Assembly (NCBI GenBank): GCA_050699975.1
Contig: JBOHGH010000006.1
Coordinates: 7,102 to 71,101 of the forward strand
Length of the DNA stretch: 64,000 nucleotides
Direction: 5' to 3'
Source of the DNA: GCA-003244245 sp050699975
Lineage (GTDB): Bacteria > Actinomycetota > Actinomycetes > Mycobacteriales > Pseudonocardiaceae
The notes under the pieces were generated by a model, which did no database searches, was not told the origin of the DNA, and saw only the letters and a list, made by a program, of their open reading frames with translations. Below, one piece after another: positions 36,137 through 44,811 of this stretch (position 1 is the first letter of the stretch; every line of letters starts with the position of its first letter). Made by a program: the position numbers and the translations under genes.

Positions 36137-36562
36137 TCACACGTCGAGGAGCACCGTGAACGGACCGTCGGCGACGCTGCGCACGGCCATCATCGCGCCG
36201 AAGCGCCCGGGGACCACCATGGCGCCGCGGGCCCGGAGCCGGGCGATGACCTCCTCGATCAACGGCTCGGCCTGCTCCGGCCGGGCGGCCGCGGTAAAGG
36301 AGGGCCGCCGGCCCTTGTGAGTCGCCCCGTACAGGGTGAACTGGCTGACCACCAGCATGCCGGCGTCGGTGTCGGCGACCGAGCGTTCGTCGCGCAGGAT
36401 CCGCAGTTCATACAGCTTGCGGGCCATCTTCTCGGCCTGCGCGGGGCCATCGTCGTGGGTGACACCGAGCAGGACCAGCAGCCCGGGCCGATTCAGCTCG
36501 CCGACCACCTGGTCATCGACGAGCACCGCTGCCTCGGTGACCCGGCTCACCACGGCTCTCAT
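36137..36562 (-). CDS. dtd: D-aminoacyl-tRNA deacylase
   Basis: This 141-residue enzyme removes D-amino acids wrongly attached to tRNA. The Dtd signatures are present: the SQFTLYG loop (VVSQFTLYGATHKGRRPSF) and the Gly/Met-Pro region are typical, although the classical GPVT-like C-terminal motif is less clear (VADGPFTVLLDV). I use ATG 36562 (MRAVVSRVTEAAVLV); the frame is open further upstream without similarity. Divergent from phaC. Confidence 0.92.
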   Translation of the reverse strand: MRAVVSRVTEAAVLVDDQVVGELNRPGLLVLLGVTHDDGPAQAEKMARKLYELRILRDERSVADTDAGMLVVSQFTLYGATHKGRRPSFTAAARPEQAEPLIEEVIARLRARGAMVVPGRFGAMMAVRSVADGPFTVLLDV

Positions 36563-36719
36563 GACAGGTCCAACCATGCGCGGGCCGCGATATCTAGGCT
36601 GAGCAGGACAGACACGGCGATGGATCCTGCCAGGCCAACCCGGTGAGGCCGACTTGCGCTGCACCCGCTGCGTCGGGACGCTCGTGGGGGGACCCGGACC
36701 CAAGAGGAGGTGGTTGTAC

Positions 36720-38543
36720 GTGACCCAGCAGCGTCAGCAACGAACCCCGAGACAGCCGAGCCCGAGAAAGCCAGGAGTGTCATCGGGGACACCGCAGCGG
36801 GGCGAGCCGGGCGCCGACCCCTTGCACGGGGTACGCCAGGACGCCGCTGACGTCGTCTCCTCGATCCGGTCGCTGCTCGGCATCGACTCGGCGATGGCCG
36901 AGCTGGACCCCGCAGGACTGGGGCAGGCGCTGAGCAAGTTCGCGATGTCGGTCGCGGGGAATCCGGCCCAGTTGGCCCGGCCGATGCTGACGTTCGGCAT
37001 GCGCAACGCCCAAGCGGCTGTGCATGCGGCGTTGCGCAGCGTGGGGTTGGAGCGCGACGGATCCGACGAGCGGGGCACGGACCCGCGGTACTCGGACCCG
37101 GCCTGGACGAGCAACGCGCTGTTCTCCCTGCTGCGCCAGCAGCACACGCTGCTGGCGGGCTTGCTGCAGGAGTTGCTCGACGGAGCCGCAGATCTGGATG
37201 AGACCACCCGGCGCAAGGCCGACTTCGCACTGCGCCAGCTGCTCGACGCCGTCGCGCCCACCAACTGGCTGCTGACCAACCCGACGGCGTTGAAGAAGGC
37301 GTTCGACACCGGAGGCCTCAGCCTGGCCCGCGGGGCCCGCAACCTGGCCCGCGACGTGGTGACCAACAAGGGCATGCCCCGCCAGGTGACCCCCGGTCAG
37401 TTCCGTCCCGGCCACGAGCTGGCCGCCACGCCGGGCAAGGTGGTGTTCCGCAACCGGCTGATCGAGCTGATCCAGTACGAGCCGCAGACCGAGACGGTGC
37501 ACTCGGTTCCGCTGCTGTTCAGCCCGCCGTGGATCAACAAGTACTACATCATGGACCTCGCTCCGAAGAAGAGCCTGGTGGAGTGGGCCGTGCAGCACGG
37601 ACATACCTGCTTCATGATCAGCTACCGGAACCCGGACGAGACCCTGGCCGGACTCACCATGAGCGACTACCTGCGGGAGGGACCGCTCGCCGCGCTGGAG
37701 GTCGTCGAGGAGATCACCGGGGCAGAACAGACCAACATGGCCGGCTTGTGCCTTGGTGGCACCCTGGCCACTGCCACGCTCGCCTGGCTCGCCGCCCGCG
37801 GGGAGGACCGGGTCCGATCGCTGACCGTGATGAACACCCTGCTCGACTTCACCGTGCCCGGGCAGCTCGGTGTGTTCACCGACGAGATCAGCATCCAACG
37901 GATGGACCGCACCATCCAGCGTAAGGGCTACCTGGCCGCAGACGCCATGGCCACCACGTTCAACCTGCTGCGGGCCCGGGATCTGGTGTGGAACTACGTG
38001 GTCAACGATTGGCTACTGGGGGAGAACCCGGCGCCGTTCGACATTCTGAGTTGGAACTCCGACTCCACCCGGATGCCCGCGACCATGCAGACGGAGTACC
38101 TGCGGACCTTGTACTTGGAGAACCGGTTGGCGAAGGGTGAGCTCGAGCTGGCCGGGGAGCGGTTGGACCTGTCCCGGGTCAGCCAGGACAGCTACTTCGT
38201 GTCTGCCGAGAAGGACCACATCGCACCGTGGACGGCGGTCTACCAGGGCGCCCGGCTACCCGGCGGCACCGTCCGCTTCATGCTGTCCAACTCCGGGCAT
38301 ATCGCCGGCGTGGTCAACCCACCGAACCCGAAGTCCAGGCACTGGGTCGGTACGGCGGACACGCTGCCCGAGGACCCAGAGGTTTGGCGCAAGCAGGCCA
38401 ACGAGGTCGCCACTTCCTGGTGGGAGGACTGGACGCCGTGGATCGCCGGGCATGCCGGCAAGCAGCAGGCCCCGCCTCCGACAGGCAGCACCATGCACCC
38501 GCCGTTGGAGGATGCCCCGGGCAGTTACGTGCGCCAGAAGTGA
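36720..38543 (+). CDS. phaC: polyhydroxyalkanoate synthase, class I type
   Basis: This 607-residue enzyme polymerises hydroxyacyl-CoA into PHA storage granules. It has an alpha/beta-hydrolase core with lipase-like box GLCLGG carrying the catalytic Cys; Asp in SAEKDHIAPW and His in NSGHIAGVVNPP complete the triad. Other PHA synthase segments include PPWINKYYIMDLAPKKS. I use GTG 36720 (VTQQRQQRTPRQ) with AGAGGAGG upstream. It is followed by an XRE regulator and a phasin-like gene, a small PHA locus; no phaA/phaB genes are present here. Confidence 0.9.
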   Translation: MTQQRQQRTPRQPSPRKPGVSSGTPQRGEPGADPLHGVRQDAADVVSSIRSLLGIDSAMAELDPAGLGQALSKFAMSVAGNPAQLARPMLTFGMRNAQAAVHAALRSVGLERDGSDERGTDPRYSDPAWTSNALFSLLRQQHTLLAGLLQELLDGAADLDETTRRKADFALRQLLDAVAPTNWLLTNPTALKKAFDTGGLSLARGARNLARDVVTNKGMPRQVTPGQFRPGHELAATPGKVVFRNRLIELIQYEPQTETVHSVPLLFSPPWINKYYIMDLAPKKSLVEWAVQHGHTCFMISYRNPDETLAGLTMSDYLREGPLAALEVVEEITGAEQTNMAGLCLGGTLATATLAWLAARGEDRVRSLTVMNTLLDFTVPGQLGVFTDEISIQRMDRTIQRKGYLAADAMATTFNLLRARDLVWNYVVNDWLLGENPAPFDILSWNSDSTRMPATMQTEYLRTLYLENRLAKGELELAGERLDLSRVSQDSYFVSAEKDHIAPWTAVYQGARLPGGTVRFMLSNSGHIAGVVNPPNPKSRHWVGTADTLPEDPEVWRKQANEVATSWWEDWTPWIAGHAGKQQAPPPTGSTMHPPLEDAPGSYVRQK

Positions 38544-38550
38544 GAGTCTG

Positions 38551-38578
38551 CATCCCTTGGTGTTCTGACAGAGGGATG
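38551..38578. repeat. short inverted repeat over the XRE gene leader
   Basis: CATCCCT (38551-38557) and AGGGATG (38572-38578) are perfect complements with a 14-base loop. They lie between the phaC stop and the ATG of the XRE gene and the right arm covers part of the GAGGGATGATGTGAGG ribosome-binding region, so pairing could hinder its translation or weaken read-through from phaC. Confidence 0.4.
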
Positions 38579-38587
38579 ATGTGAGGC

Positions 38588-38986
38588 ATGGCGAGTGCGA
38601 GTGACGACGGCAGCGTGTCCGACCCCTGGCAGGCTCAGCTAGGGGCGCTGGGAGCGTTCATCAGGGCCCAGCGGCAGCTGGCCGACCTGTCGCTGCGCGA
38701 GATGGCAGCCCTGACCCGGATCTCCAACGCCTACCTCAGCCAGGTCGAACGCGGCCTGCACCAGCCGTCGCTGACGGTGTTGCGGGCCATCGCGGACGCG
38801 CTCGGACTGACCACCGAACAGCTGCTGGCGAAGGCGGGGTGGGCGAAAGCTGTGGCCGAAGACGTCCCCGCCGATCAGCCGGCTAGCGCAGAGGACGCCA
38901 TCCGGTGCGACCCACGGCTCACCGAGGCCCAGCGCGAAGCTCTGCTCGGGGTGTACCGCAGCTTCATCGAAGGTAGGGCTCGGTAG
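38588..38986 (+). CDS. XRE-family regulator, probable controller of the PHA locus
   Basis: This is a 132-residue protein with one Cro/CI helix-turn-helix (about residues 22-80: LSLREMAALTRISNAYLSQV, then ERGLHQPSLTVLRAIADALG) and a short C-terminal tail (LTEAQREALLGVYRSFIEG). The gene lies between phaC and the phasin-like gene, and a palindrome overlaps the promoter of the latter. By analogy with PHA regulators it may bind granules or the phasin promoter, but its fold differs from PhaR of proteobacteria, so the role is inferred from position. Confidence 0.85.
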   Translation: MASASDDGSVSDPWQAQLGALGAFIRAQRQLADLSLREMAALTRISNAYLSQVERGLHQPSLTVLRAIADALGLTTEQLLAKAGWAKAVAEDVPADQPASAEDAIRCDPRLTEAQREALLGVYRSFIEGRAR

Positions 38987-39014
38987 TGGGGTCCGAACTG
39001 CCCGGACCCGCAGT

Positions 39015-39045
39015 GATTGACATATTTATCAATCGTGCGTACTTT
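39015..39045 (+). promoter_or_regulatory. phasin-gene promoter overlapped by a palindromic operator
   Basis: TTGACA (39017-39022) and TACTTT (39040-39045) are spaced by exactly 17 bases, a strong housekeeping promoter. GATTGA (39015-39020) and TCAATC (39029-39034), perfect 6-bp arms with an 8-base spacer, cover the -35. The XRE protein encoded just upstream is the obvious candidate to bind here. The region is AT-rich against its surroundings. Confidence 0.65.
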
Positions 39046-39081
39046 GGTGATCGTACCCGATGAGCTTATGAAGGGATGACG

Positions 39082-39396
39082 ATGACCACGACGCAGGAGA
39101 TCTTTACCGACACCACCCGCCGAGGCCAGGACGCCATGGAGATGTGGGCAGACAACTTCAAGAAAATGTTCAGCTCGCTGCCAACCCCTGACGGCAAGAT
39201 TCCCAACGCCGCCGAATTCCTGGACAACTGGTTCGACGTCTACTTCGACTACGTCGAGCATGTGCTGGCGAACCAGCGGGAGCTCACCAAGGGCCTGATG
39301 TCCGTCACCACGTCGGCTGCCACCAAGGCTGAAGCTGCTTTGAAGGACGTCACCAAGGACATGCCCGCCAAGAACGCGGCCGCGAAGAAGAGCTGA
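39082..39396 (+). CDS. phaP: phasin-like granule protein
   Basis: This 104-residue amphipathic helical protein resembles actinobacterial phasins that coat PHA granules. The central part (WADNFKKMFSSLPTPDGKIP, then FLDNWFDVYFDYVEHVLANQ) forms long helices with aromatic faces, and the C-terminus is Lys/Ala rich (KDMPAKNAAAKKS). I start at ATG 39082 because AAGGG is 6 bases upstream; ATG 39076 is two codons earlier. It has its own strong promoter and follows phaC and the XRE gene. Confidence 0.78.
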   Translation: MTTTQEIFTDTTRRGQDAMEMWADNFKKMFSSLPTPDGKIPNAAEFLDNWFDVYFDYVEHVLANQRELTKGLMSVTTSAATKAEAALKDVTKDMPAKNAAAKKS

Positions 39397-39486
39397 ATCA
39401 GCGCCGGGCGCCCTCGTCAGGTGCCGCTCAGACTCCTAAGATGGTGATCATCGAACTGGGGTGAGCGCACTAGAGGGGTAGGGCCC

Positions 39487-40047
39487 ATGACGTCGACCGG
39501 GTTGGTGAGCGGGTCTGTCGACCGTGCACAACGGCTGTGCGAACTGCTCAAGGAGGCTGGTGCCGACCTGGTTGCCGGGACAGATCCGGCCCAACCGGTC
39601 CCGGAGGGGCTCGACTTCTACATCCAGCTACCGGTGACCATCCACCCCGAGGGCGACACCGTGGTCGCGCGGGTCGGCTCGTTCCTGTCGGCAGGCCTGC
39701 TGGCCCGCTTCCGCGCGGTTGAGCGAGTGCTTCCGGCGCTGACACCTGGCGCCACGGTGGTGCTGGTGTCGGGCAATGCGCCGGATGAGATGTCGCTGCC
39801 CGACGACCGGCGCTCCCGGTTGGCGCTGCTGCATCTGCTGGCGCACGCCACCCGGGCCGAACTCGCCACCAGGCAGGTACAGGTGAAGGTGGTCAGCAGT
39901 CAGCGAAGCGACCAGGAGATCATCCAGTACGCGCTGGGCGCCGGCCATCCGGAGACCCATCGAGACACCCAGGAACGGACCAGCGCGGCCAGCGCCTATC
40001 AGGACTGGCACACCGAAGTGATGGGTCTGGTCGGCGTAGACATCTGA
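39487..40047 (+). CDS. conserved hypothetical protein, 186 residues
   Basis: I do not recognise the family. The protein is soluble with no signal or membrane segment. Segments FYIQLPVTIHPEGDTVVARV and LPALTPGATVVLVSGNAPDE suggest an alpha/beta fold, followed by a helix-rich region (SRLALLHLLAHATRAELATR) and a Gly-rich loop in a charged C-terminus. The middle part could be a Rossmann-like domain without a cofactor motif. ATG 39487 is preceded by AGAGGGG. It is co-directional with the phasin-like gene and the glycosylase-like gene. Confidence 0.65.
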   Translation: MTSTGLVSGSVDRAQRLCELLKEAGADLVAGTDPAQPVPEGLDFYIQLPVTIHPEGDTVVARVGSFLSAGLLARFRAVERVLPALTPGATVVLVSGNAPDEMSLPDDRRSRLALLHLLAHATRAELATRQVQVKVVSSQRSDQEIIQYALGAGHPETHRDTQERTSAASAYQDWHTEVMGLVGVDI

Positions 40048-40120
40048 CTCCGCCCGATACCCGGCCGTCGCCTCCGAGCAGTAGCCTATTGAGGCACCCA
40101 TACTGCTGAGGAGGTCACCG

Positions 40121-40693
40121 GTGAGCTTGATGGTGAGTCAGGACGCACCGGCAGACGCGTTGCTGGAGCGAGACCCGCTGGCGTTGCTTCTGGCGATGCT
40201 TCTTGATCAACAGGTGCCGATGGAGCGGGCCTTCGCGGCGCCCTACGAGCTCGCGCAGCGCCTTGGCCACGATCTCGACGTTCACGAGCTGGCCGACTAC
40301 GACCCGGACGCGCTGGCGGAGCTGTTCGCCAAGCAGCCGGCGTTGCACCGGTACCCCAAGGCGATGGCGGGGCGGGTGCAGCACATCTGTCAGACAGTGG
40401 TCGAACGCTACGACGGCGATGTGACGGGGCTGTGGCGAGATGTCTCAGACGCCCACGAGCTCCTCGAGCGGTTGGTAGCACTGCCGGGCTACGCGATCCA
40501 GAAAGCGCAGATCTTCGTGGCGCTTCTCGGCAAGCAGCGTGGCGTGCAGCCGGAGGGTTGGCGGGAGGTGGCAGGCTCCTACGGCGAGGAGGGCGTCTAC
40601 CGGTCGGTCGCCGACGTGACCGACGCCGAGTCACTGGCCAAGGTTCGGGAGCACAAGCAGCAGGTGAAGGCAGCAGCTAAAGCCAAGAAGTAG
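40121..40693 (+). CDS. HhH-GPD-type DNA repair protein, actinobacterial family
   Basis: This 190-residue protein carries a HhH-GPD fold as in base-excision glycosylases. The helix-hairpin-helix is VALPGYAIQKAQIFVALLG (about residues 121-139), followed by a helix rich in basic residues and a Lys-rich tail (KQQVKAAAKAKK). The N-terminal FAAPYELAQRLG helix fits the family. The usual catalytic Asp after the HhH is not obvious and there is no FeS loop, so a repair role is likely but enzymatic activity is uncertain. GTG start after GAGGAGG. Confidence 0.78.
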   Translation: MSLMVSQDAPADALLERDPLALLLAMLLDQQVPMERAFAAPYELAQRLGHDLDVHELADYDPDALAELFAKQPALHRYPKAMAGRVQHICQTVVERYDGDVTGLWRDVSDAHELLERLVALPGYAIQKAQIFVALLGKQRGVQPEGWREVAGSYGEEGVYRSVADVTDAESLAKVREHKQQVKAAAKAKK

Positions 40694-40719
40694 GAGTATC
40701 AAGGAGGGGAGGTGATGTC

Positions 40720-41055
40720 GTGCCGGACCCGCATGAGCATGGCCGCCGGTCGGACGACGCCCCTGTCCTCATCACAGCGGCGGAACCCTCCTACGCCGAG
40801 CAGTACGCGACGCGTCGGCGCAAGTACGCGATTCTGATGTCGGCCCGCATCCCGTGCCTCGTCCTGGCGGGAGTGTTCTACCAGACCTGGTGGCTCGCCC
40901 TGAGCTTCGTCGTGCTCTCGATACCGCTGCCCTGGATGGCGGTGCTCATCGCCAACGACCGCGCCCCCCGCAAGGCCGAACAGGTCAGCAGGTTCCGCCA
41001 CTCCCCGCACGGCCGCGAGCTGGAGACCCGAGACCACACCGTCATCGAAGGATGA
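40720..41055 (+). CDS. DUF3099 membrane protein
   Basis: This 111-residue actinobacterial protein belongs to the DUF3099 family. A conserved motif VLITAAEPSYAEQYATRRRK precedes two transmembrane helices (about residues 37-55 and 58-78), and the tail is basic. Function unknown. GTG start with GGAGGGG upstream, 26 bases after the HhH gene; probably co-transcribed. The convergent molybdenum enzyme genes begin 47 bases beyond its stop. Confidence 0.85.
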   Translation: MPDPHEHGRRSDDAPVLITAAEPSYAEQYATRRRKYAILMSARIPCLVLAGVFYQTWWLALSFVVLSIPLPWMAVLIANDRAPRKAEQVSRFRHSPHGRELETRDHTVIEG

Positions 41056-41102
41056 TCAAGCGCCACTCCGACCACCGATTCCTGGTGGGCTGTGGCGCCC
41101 GG

Positions 41103-43217
41103 TCACAGCAGCCCCTTGATCGGGATAGGCAGGTCGCGGACGCGGACACCGGTGGCATGGAAGACGGCGTTGGTGATCGCGGCGCAGACTCCGACGGCGC
41201 CGAGCTCGCCGATGCCCTTGGCGCCGATCGGGCAGGCGTGCGGGTCGTGGTCATCGACGAAGGAGACGTCGATCTCGCCGATGTCGGCGTTGACCGGCAC
41301 CAGATAGCCGGCCAGGTTCTTGGAGACGAAACGCCCGAGGTGGGAGTCGAATGCTGAGGCCTCCAGCACAGCCTGGCCGTAACCCCAGGTGATGCCGCCG
41401 ATCATCTGGCTGTGCGCGGCCAGCAGATTGATGATCCGGCCAGCACCGTAAACACCCACGCAGCGGGGCATGCGCACCAACCCCAGCTCGGCGTCCACCC
41501 GGACCTCGACGAACACCGCTCCGTAGGTGTGGATGGAGTACCGGCTGCCGGCATCGTCGTCGGGGCTCCAGCGCTGCTCGGCCTCCAACGAACTCAGCCC
41601 AGCCGCTGCCAGCCGGGCCGGGTAGCCGCCGGCGCCGTCCAGGGCGTCGAGCTTGCCGCGCAACTCGGTGGCAGCGACGTGCACCGCTGAACCGACCCCC
41701 ATGGTGGCTGACGACCCCGCGGTCATCCCCGCCTGGGGTAGCTCGGTGTCACCGAGATGAACCTCGACCGCGCCGGGGTCCACACCGAGGACCTCGGCGG
41801 CGACCAGGGTGATCACCCCAGGCAGGCCGGTGCCGATCTCTTGGGTGCCGCACTCGGCGGTGACCCGACCGTCAGCGTGCATGCGCACCCGCGCCGAACA
41901 GGGGACCCGGAAGGTGTCCATGGTGGCCACCGCCATGCCGTAGCCGACCCACTGGTCCCCGTCGCGCATCGACCTGGGCGCGCGCGGCCGGTGCTGCCAG
42001 CCGAACCGTTCGGCGGCCCGGGTGAGGCACTCCCGCAGCGGGCGGGAGGAGAACGGCTGCCCGGTCATCGGGTCCCGCTCCGGTTCGTTGCGCAGCCGCA
42101 GCTCGAGGGGATCCAGGTCCAGGGCATAGGCAAGCTCGTCCATGGCCGACTCCAGCGCGAACATCCCCGGGCCCTCGTGCGGTGCGCGCATCGCCGTGGG
42201 CTGCGGCCGGTCGAGGCGCTCGATGCGAGTGCGCACCGAGATGGCCGGGCTGGCGTACAGCCAGCGGGTGGCGCCGGTGGTGTATTCCGGATAGTCCGCG
42301 AAACTGGCGCAGGCGTTGACGCCGTAGTGCCGGACCGCGGTGAGGTGCCCTTCGGCGTTGGCGCCCAGGGTGACGGTCTGCCGCGTAGCGGGCTGGTGGC
42401 CGTGAGCGGTGTAGGACTCCGCGCGGGTGAGCACGAGCTTCACCGGGCGCCCGACGATTCGGGCGGCCGCTGCCGCCAGGATCTTGTGCGGCCAGACATA
42501 GCCCTTGCAGCCGAACCCGCCACCGATGAACGGGCAGACCACCCGCACGTGGTCGGTGGGCAGGTCGAACGCCACAGCGAGCGCCAGCTGCACGAATCCG
42601 ATGCCTTGCGTGGCGTCGTGCACGGTGAGCTGGTCGCCATCCCACATAGCCAGCGTGGCCGCCGGTTCCATCGGGTTGTGGTGGCGATCAGCGGTGGTGT
42701 AGGCCTGCTCGATGATGACCGCGGCACGGGCCAGCTCGGCATCGATATCGCCGACCGACTCGTCGGGTTCATGCATGACGTGCCCGCCGGTCGGTATCGC
42801 CGGTTCCCCGGCACCGAATACCGTCGTCGAGCCGGTGCCGGCGTAGTCGATGCCAACCAGAGTCGCCGCGTGGCGGGCCTGCTCCAGGGTCTCGGCGAGC
42901 ACCATGGCCACCGGCTGGCCCTCGTGGTACACCCGGTCGTCCTGCATCGGCAGCACCGGCTGGCCCAGCGGCGGCGAGCTCGTCGCATGCAGATGGGGCA
43001 TGCTGCGGTGGGTGAGCACCGTGACCACTCCCGGCGCCGCGCTCGCCTCCTCGGCGTCAATGCGGGTCACCTGGCCGTAGGCGACGGTGGCTGGCACCAG
43101 GGCGGCGTGCAGAACCGACGCTGCGGGGGTGTCGGCGGCGTAGCGGGCGGCCCCGGTGAGCTTGGCGCGCCCGTCGGGGCGGCGCAGCCCGGTGGGCCTG
43201 GGAACAGTGCTTGTCAT
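41103..43217 (-). CDS. paoC: molybdenum-binding subunit of a PaoC/XdhA-type aldehyde oxidoreductase
   Basis: This 704-residue large subunit of the xanthine oxidase family binds the Mo-pterin cofactor (MCD in most family members). Motifs include CPFIGGGFGCKGYVWPH, AMRAPHEGPGMFALESAMDE and, near the C-terminus, GAKGIGELGAVG with the catalytic Glu. The substrate is probably an aldehyde or N-heterocycle. It is the third gene of an FeS-FAD-Mo operon, and its ATG overlaps the FAD gene stop by four bases. I chose ATG 43217 (MTSTVPRPTGLRRPD); the frame extends further upstream inside the FAD gene. Confidence 0.9.
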   Translation of the reverse strand: MTSTVPRPTGLRRPDGRAKLTGAARYAADTPAASVLHAALVPATVAYGQVTRIDAEEASAAPGVVTVLTHRSMPHLHATSSPPLGQPVLPMQDDRVYHEGQPVAMVLAETLEQARHAATLVGIDYAGTGSTTVFGAGEPAIPTGGHVMHEPDESVGDIDAELARAAVIIEQAYTTADRHHNPMEPAATLAMWDGDQLTVHDATQGIGFVQLALAVAFDLPTDHVRVVCPFIGGGFGCKGYVWPHKILAAAAARIVGRPVKLVLTRAESYTAHGHQPATRQTVTLGANAEGHLTAVRHYGVNACASFADYPEYTTGATRWLYASPAISVRTRIERLDRPQPTAMRAPHEGPGMFALESAMDELAYALDLDPLELRLRNEPERDPMTGQPFSSRPLRECLTRAAERFGWQHRPRAPRSMRDGDQWVGYGMAVATMDTFRVPCSARVRMHADGRVTAECGTQEIGTGLPGVITLVAAEVLGVDPGAVEVHLGDTELPQAGMTAGSSATMGVGSAVHVAATELRGKLDALDGAGGYPARLAAAGLSSLEAEQRWSPDDDAGSRYSIHTYGAVFVEVRVDAELGLVRMPRCVGVYGAGRIINLLAAHSQMIGGITWGYGQAVLEASAFDSHLGRFVSKNLAGYLVPVNADIGEIDVSFVDDHDPHACPIGAKGIGELGAVGVCAAITNAVFHATGVRVRDLPIPIKGLL

Positions 43218-44206
43218 CGGGTGCCTCCTGCTGCCTGCAGTGCCCGCACCGCGGCCCGCTGGGCAAGCTCCACCTTGAACGCGTTGCCGGGCAGCGGTTG
43301 CGCGTCGGCGAATGCGGGTTCGATCGCCGCCCGCAGCGTGGCTCGGTCGGTGATCTCGCGACCGGCCAGCTCGGCCTCGGCGCCGGGCAACCGCCACGGC
43401 CGCGGTGCCACCCCACCCAGGGCCAGTCGCGCCCGGCCGATGGTGACGCCGTCAGCCTCGAGCTGCACCGCCGCGGCCACGGAGACCAGCGCGAACTCAT
43501 ACGAAGTCCGTTCCCGGACTTTCAGGTAGTGCGACCGGGCGGCAATCGGGTCAGCGGGAATCTCGATGGCCACGATCAGCTCGCCGGGCGCCAGCTCCGT
43601 GTCGTGGGACGGGTCGTCGCCGGGCAACCGGGAGAACTTCTCAACTCCGACGGTGCGGTTGCCTCGCGGGCCGCGCAGCTGCACCTGCGCGTCGAGCGCT
43701 GCCAGCGCCACTGCGAGGTCTGAGGGGTTGGTGGCGACGCACGACCGGCTCCACCCGAAGATCGATTGCCCGCGGGTGTCACCCTGCTGCGCTGCGCAGC
43801 CGGAGCCCGGGTGGCGCTTGTTGCACGGCAGCGTGACCTCGGCCCGGAAGTAGGGGCAGCGGGTGCGCTGCATCAGGTTGCCGCCGAGGGTGGCCATGTT
43901 GCGCAGTTGCGGAGAGGCGCTCGCCAGCAGCGCCTGCGCCAGCACCGGGTAGCCGGACGTCAGCGCGGGATGCTCGGCCACCTCGCTCATCCGGGCCAGG
44001 GCACCGAGCCGCAGTCCGGCCGGGCTGGTCACCACCTCGTTGAGCGGTAGCCGGCTGATGTCGACCAGCCGAGCGGGGGTGGCGATGCCGTCCTTGAGCC
44101 AGTTCACCAGCTCGGTGCCCCCAGCGATCACCGCCGTCTCGGGATCGTGGAGGGCGTCCAGTGCCGCGTCCAGAGTGGATGCCACTGCGTACCCGACGGG
44201 CCTCAT
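43214..44206 (-). CDS. paoB: FAD-binding subunit, PaoB type with [4Fe-4S] loop
   Basis: This 330-residue FAD subunit of the CoxM/PaoB family has FAD motifs AGGTELVNWLKDG (about 28-40) and NMATLGGNLMQRTRC. The segment RCPYFRAEVTLPCNKRH followed by PGSGCAA holds the extra cysteines that in PaoB and 4-hydroxybenzoyl-CoA reductase bind an additional [4Fe-4S] cluster. It overlaps the FeS gene by four bases (ATGA) and the Mo gene by four bases. I chose ATG 44206; the open frame before it lies inside the FeS gene. Confidence 0.9.
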   Translation of the reverse strand: MRPVGYAVASTLDAALDALHDPETAVIAGGTELVNWLKDGIATPARLVDISRLPLNEVVTSPAGLRLGALARMSEVAEHPALTSGYPVLAQALLASASPQLRNMATLGGNLMQRTRCPYFRAEVTLPCNKRHPGSGCAAQQGDTRGQSIFGWSRSCVATNPSDLAVALAALDAQVQLRGPRGNRTVGVEKFSRLPGDDPSHDTELAPGELIVAIEIPADPIAARSHYLKVRERTSYEFALVSVAAAVQLEADGVTIGRARLALGGVAPRPWRLPGAEAELAGREITDRATLRAAIEPAFADAQPLPGNAFKVELAQRAAVRALQAAGGTR

Positions 44207-44673
44207 GGCCGTCCCTCTGTGACGCTGGTCACTGCGGCTTCGGCCACCGCGGCGACTATCTGCGGGTAGGCCGCGCACCGGCACAGGTTGCCGCTCATCC
44301 ACTCCCGGATCTCGTCGGCGGATCCGGCGTGGCCCTCGCCGATACAGGCCACTGCGGACATCACCTGCCCGGGAGTGCAGAACCCGCACTGGAACGCATC
44401 GTGATCCAGGAATGCCTGCTGCACCGGATGCAGCCGCTCGCCGTCGGCGAGCCCCTCCACGGTGGTGATCTCGGCGCCGGTCGTAGCCACCGCCAGTGTC
44501 ATGCAGGCCAGCACTCGCCGGCCGTTCAGGTGCACCGTGCAGGCACCGCATTCCCCCCGGTCGCAACCCTTCTTGGTGCCCGTGAGCCCGAGTCGCTCGT
44601 GCAGGGCGTCGGCCAGCGTCACCCTGGACTCCAGCCGCAGGTCATGGACACGCCCATTGATCAGCAGGGACAC
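44203..44673 (-). CDS. paoA: [2Fe-2S] subunit, PaoA type
   Basis: This 156-residue electron-transfer subunit has two clusters: the N-terminal plant-type [2Fe-2S] site CDRGECGACTVH with a further Cys in LACMT, and the C-terminal four-helix site with FQCGFCTPGQV and NLCRCAAYP. I use GTG 44673 (VSLLINGRVHDLRL) because AGGAG lies 6 bases upstream; the longer GTG at 44697 is also possible. No Tat signal is evident, so the complex is probably cytoplasmic, unlike periplasmic PaoABC of E. coli. First gene of the three-subunit operon. No molybdenum cofactor maturation gene is linked. Confidence 0.88.
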   Translation of the reverse strand: MSLLINGRVHDLRLESRVTLADALHERLGLTGTKKGCDRGECGACTVHLNGRRVLACMTLAVATTGAEITTVEGLADGERLHPVQQAFLDHDAFQCGFCTPGQVMSAVACIGEGHAGSADEIREWMSGNLCRCAAYPQIVAAVAEAAVTSVTEGRP

Positions 44674-44811
44674 CGTCAGCTCCTCGGCGAACTCCACCCG
44701 CGCACCATCCTTCCGAGCCGTGTCCTATCCAGAGGGTTGCAGCCAGCGTCTGTTATCGCGACCGCTCCGCCCACGGTGCCCGCTCGAGTGTTGGTGCGGC
44801 ATCATGGACGT

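Noticed and set aside
41757..43529. 590-codon plus-strand frame across the molybdenum subunit
   Set aside because: Shadow of paoC/paoB with no recognisable domain.
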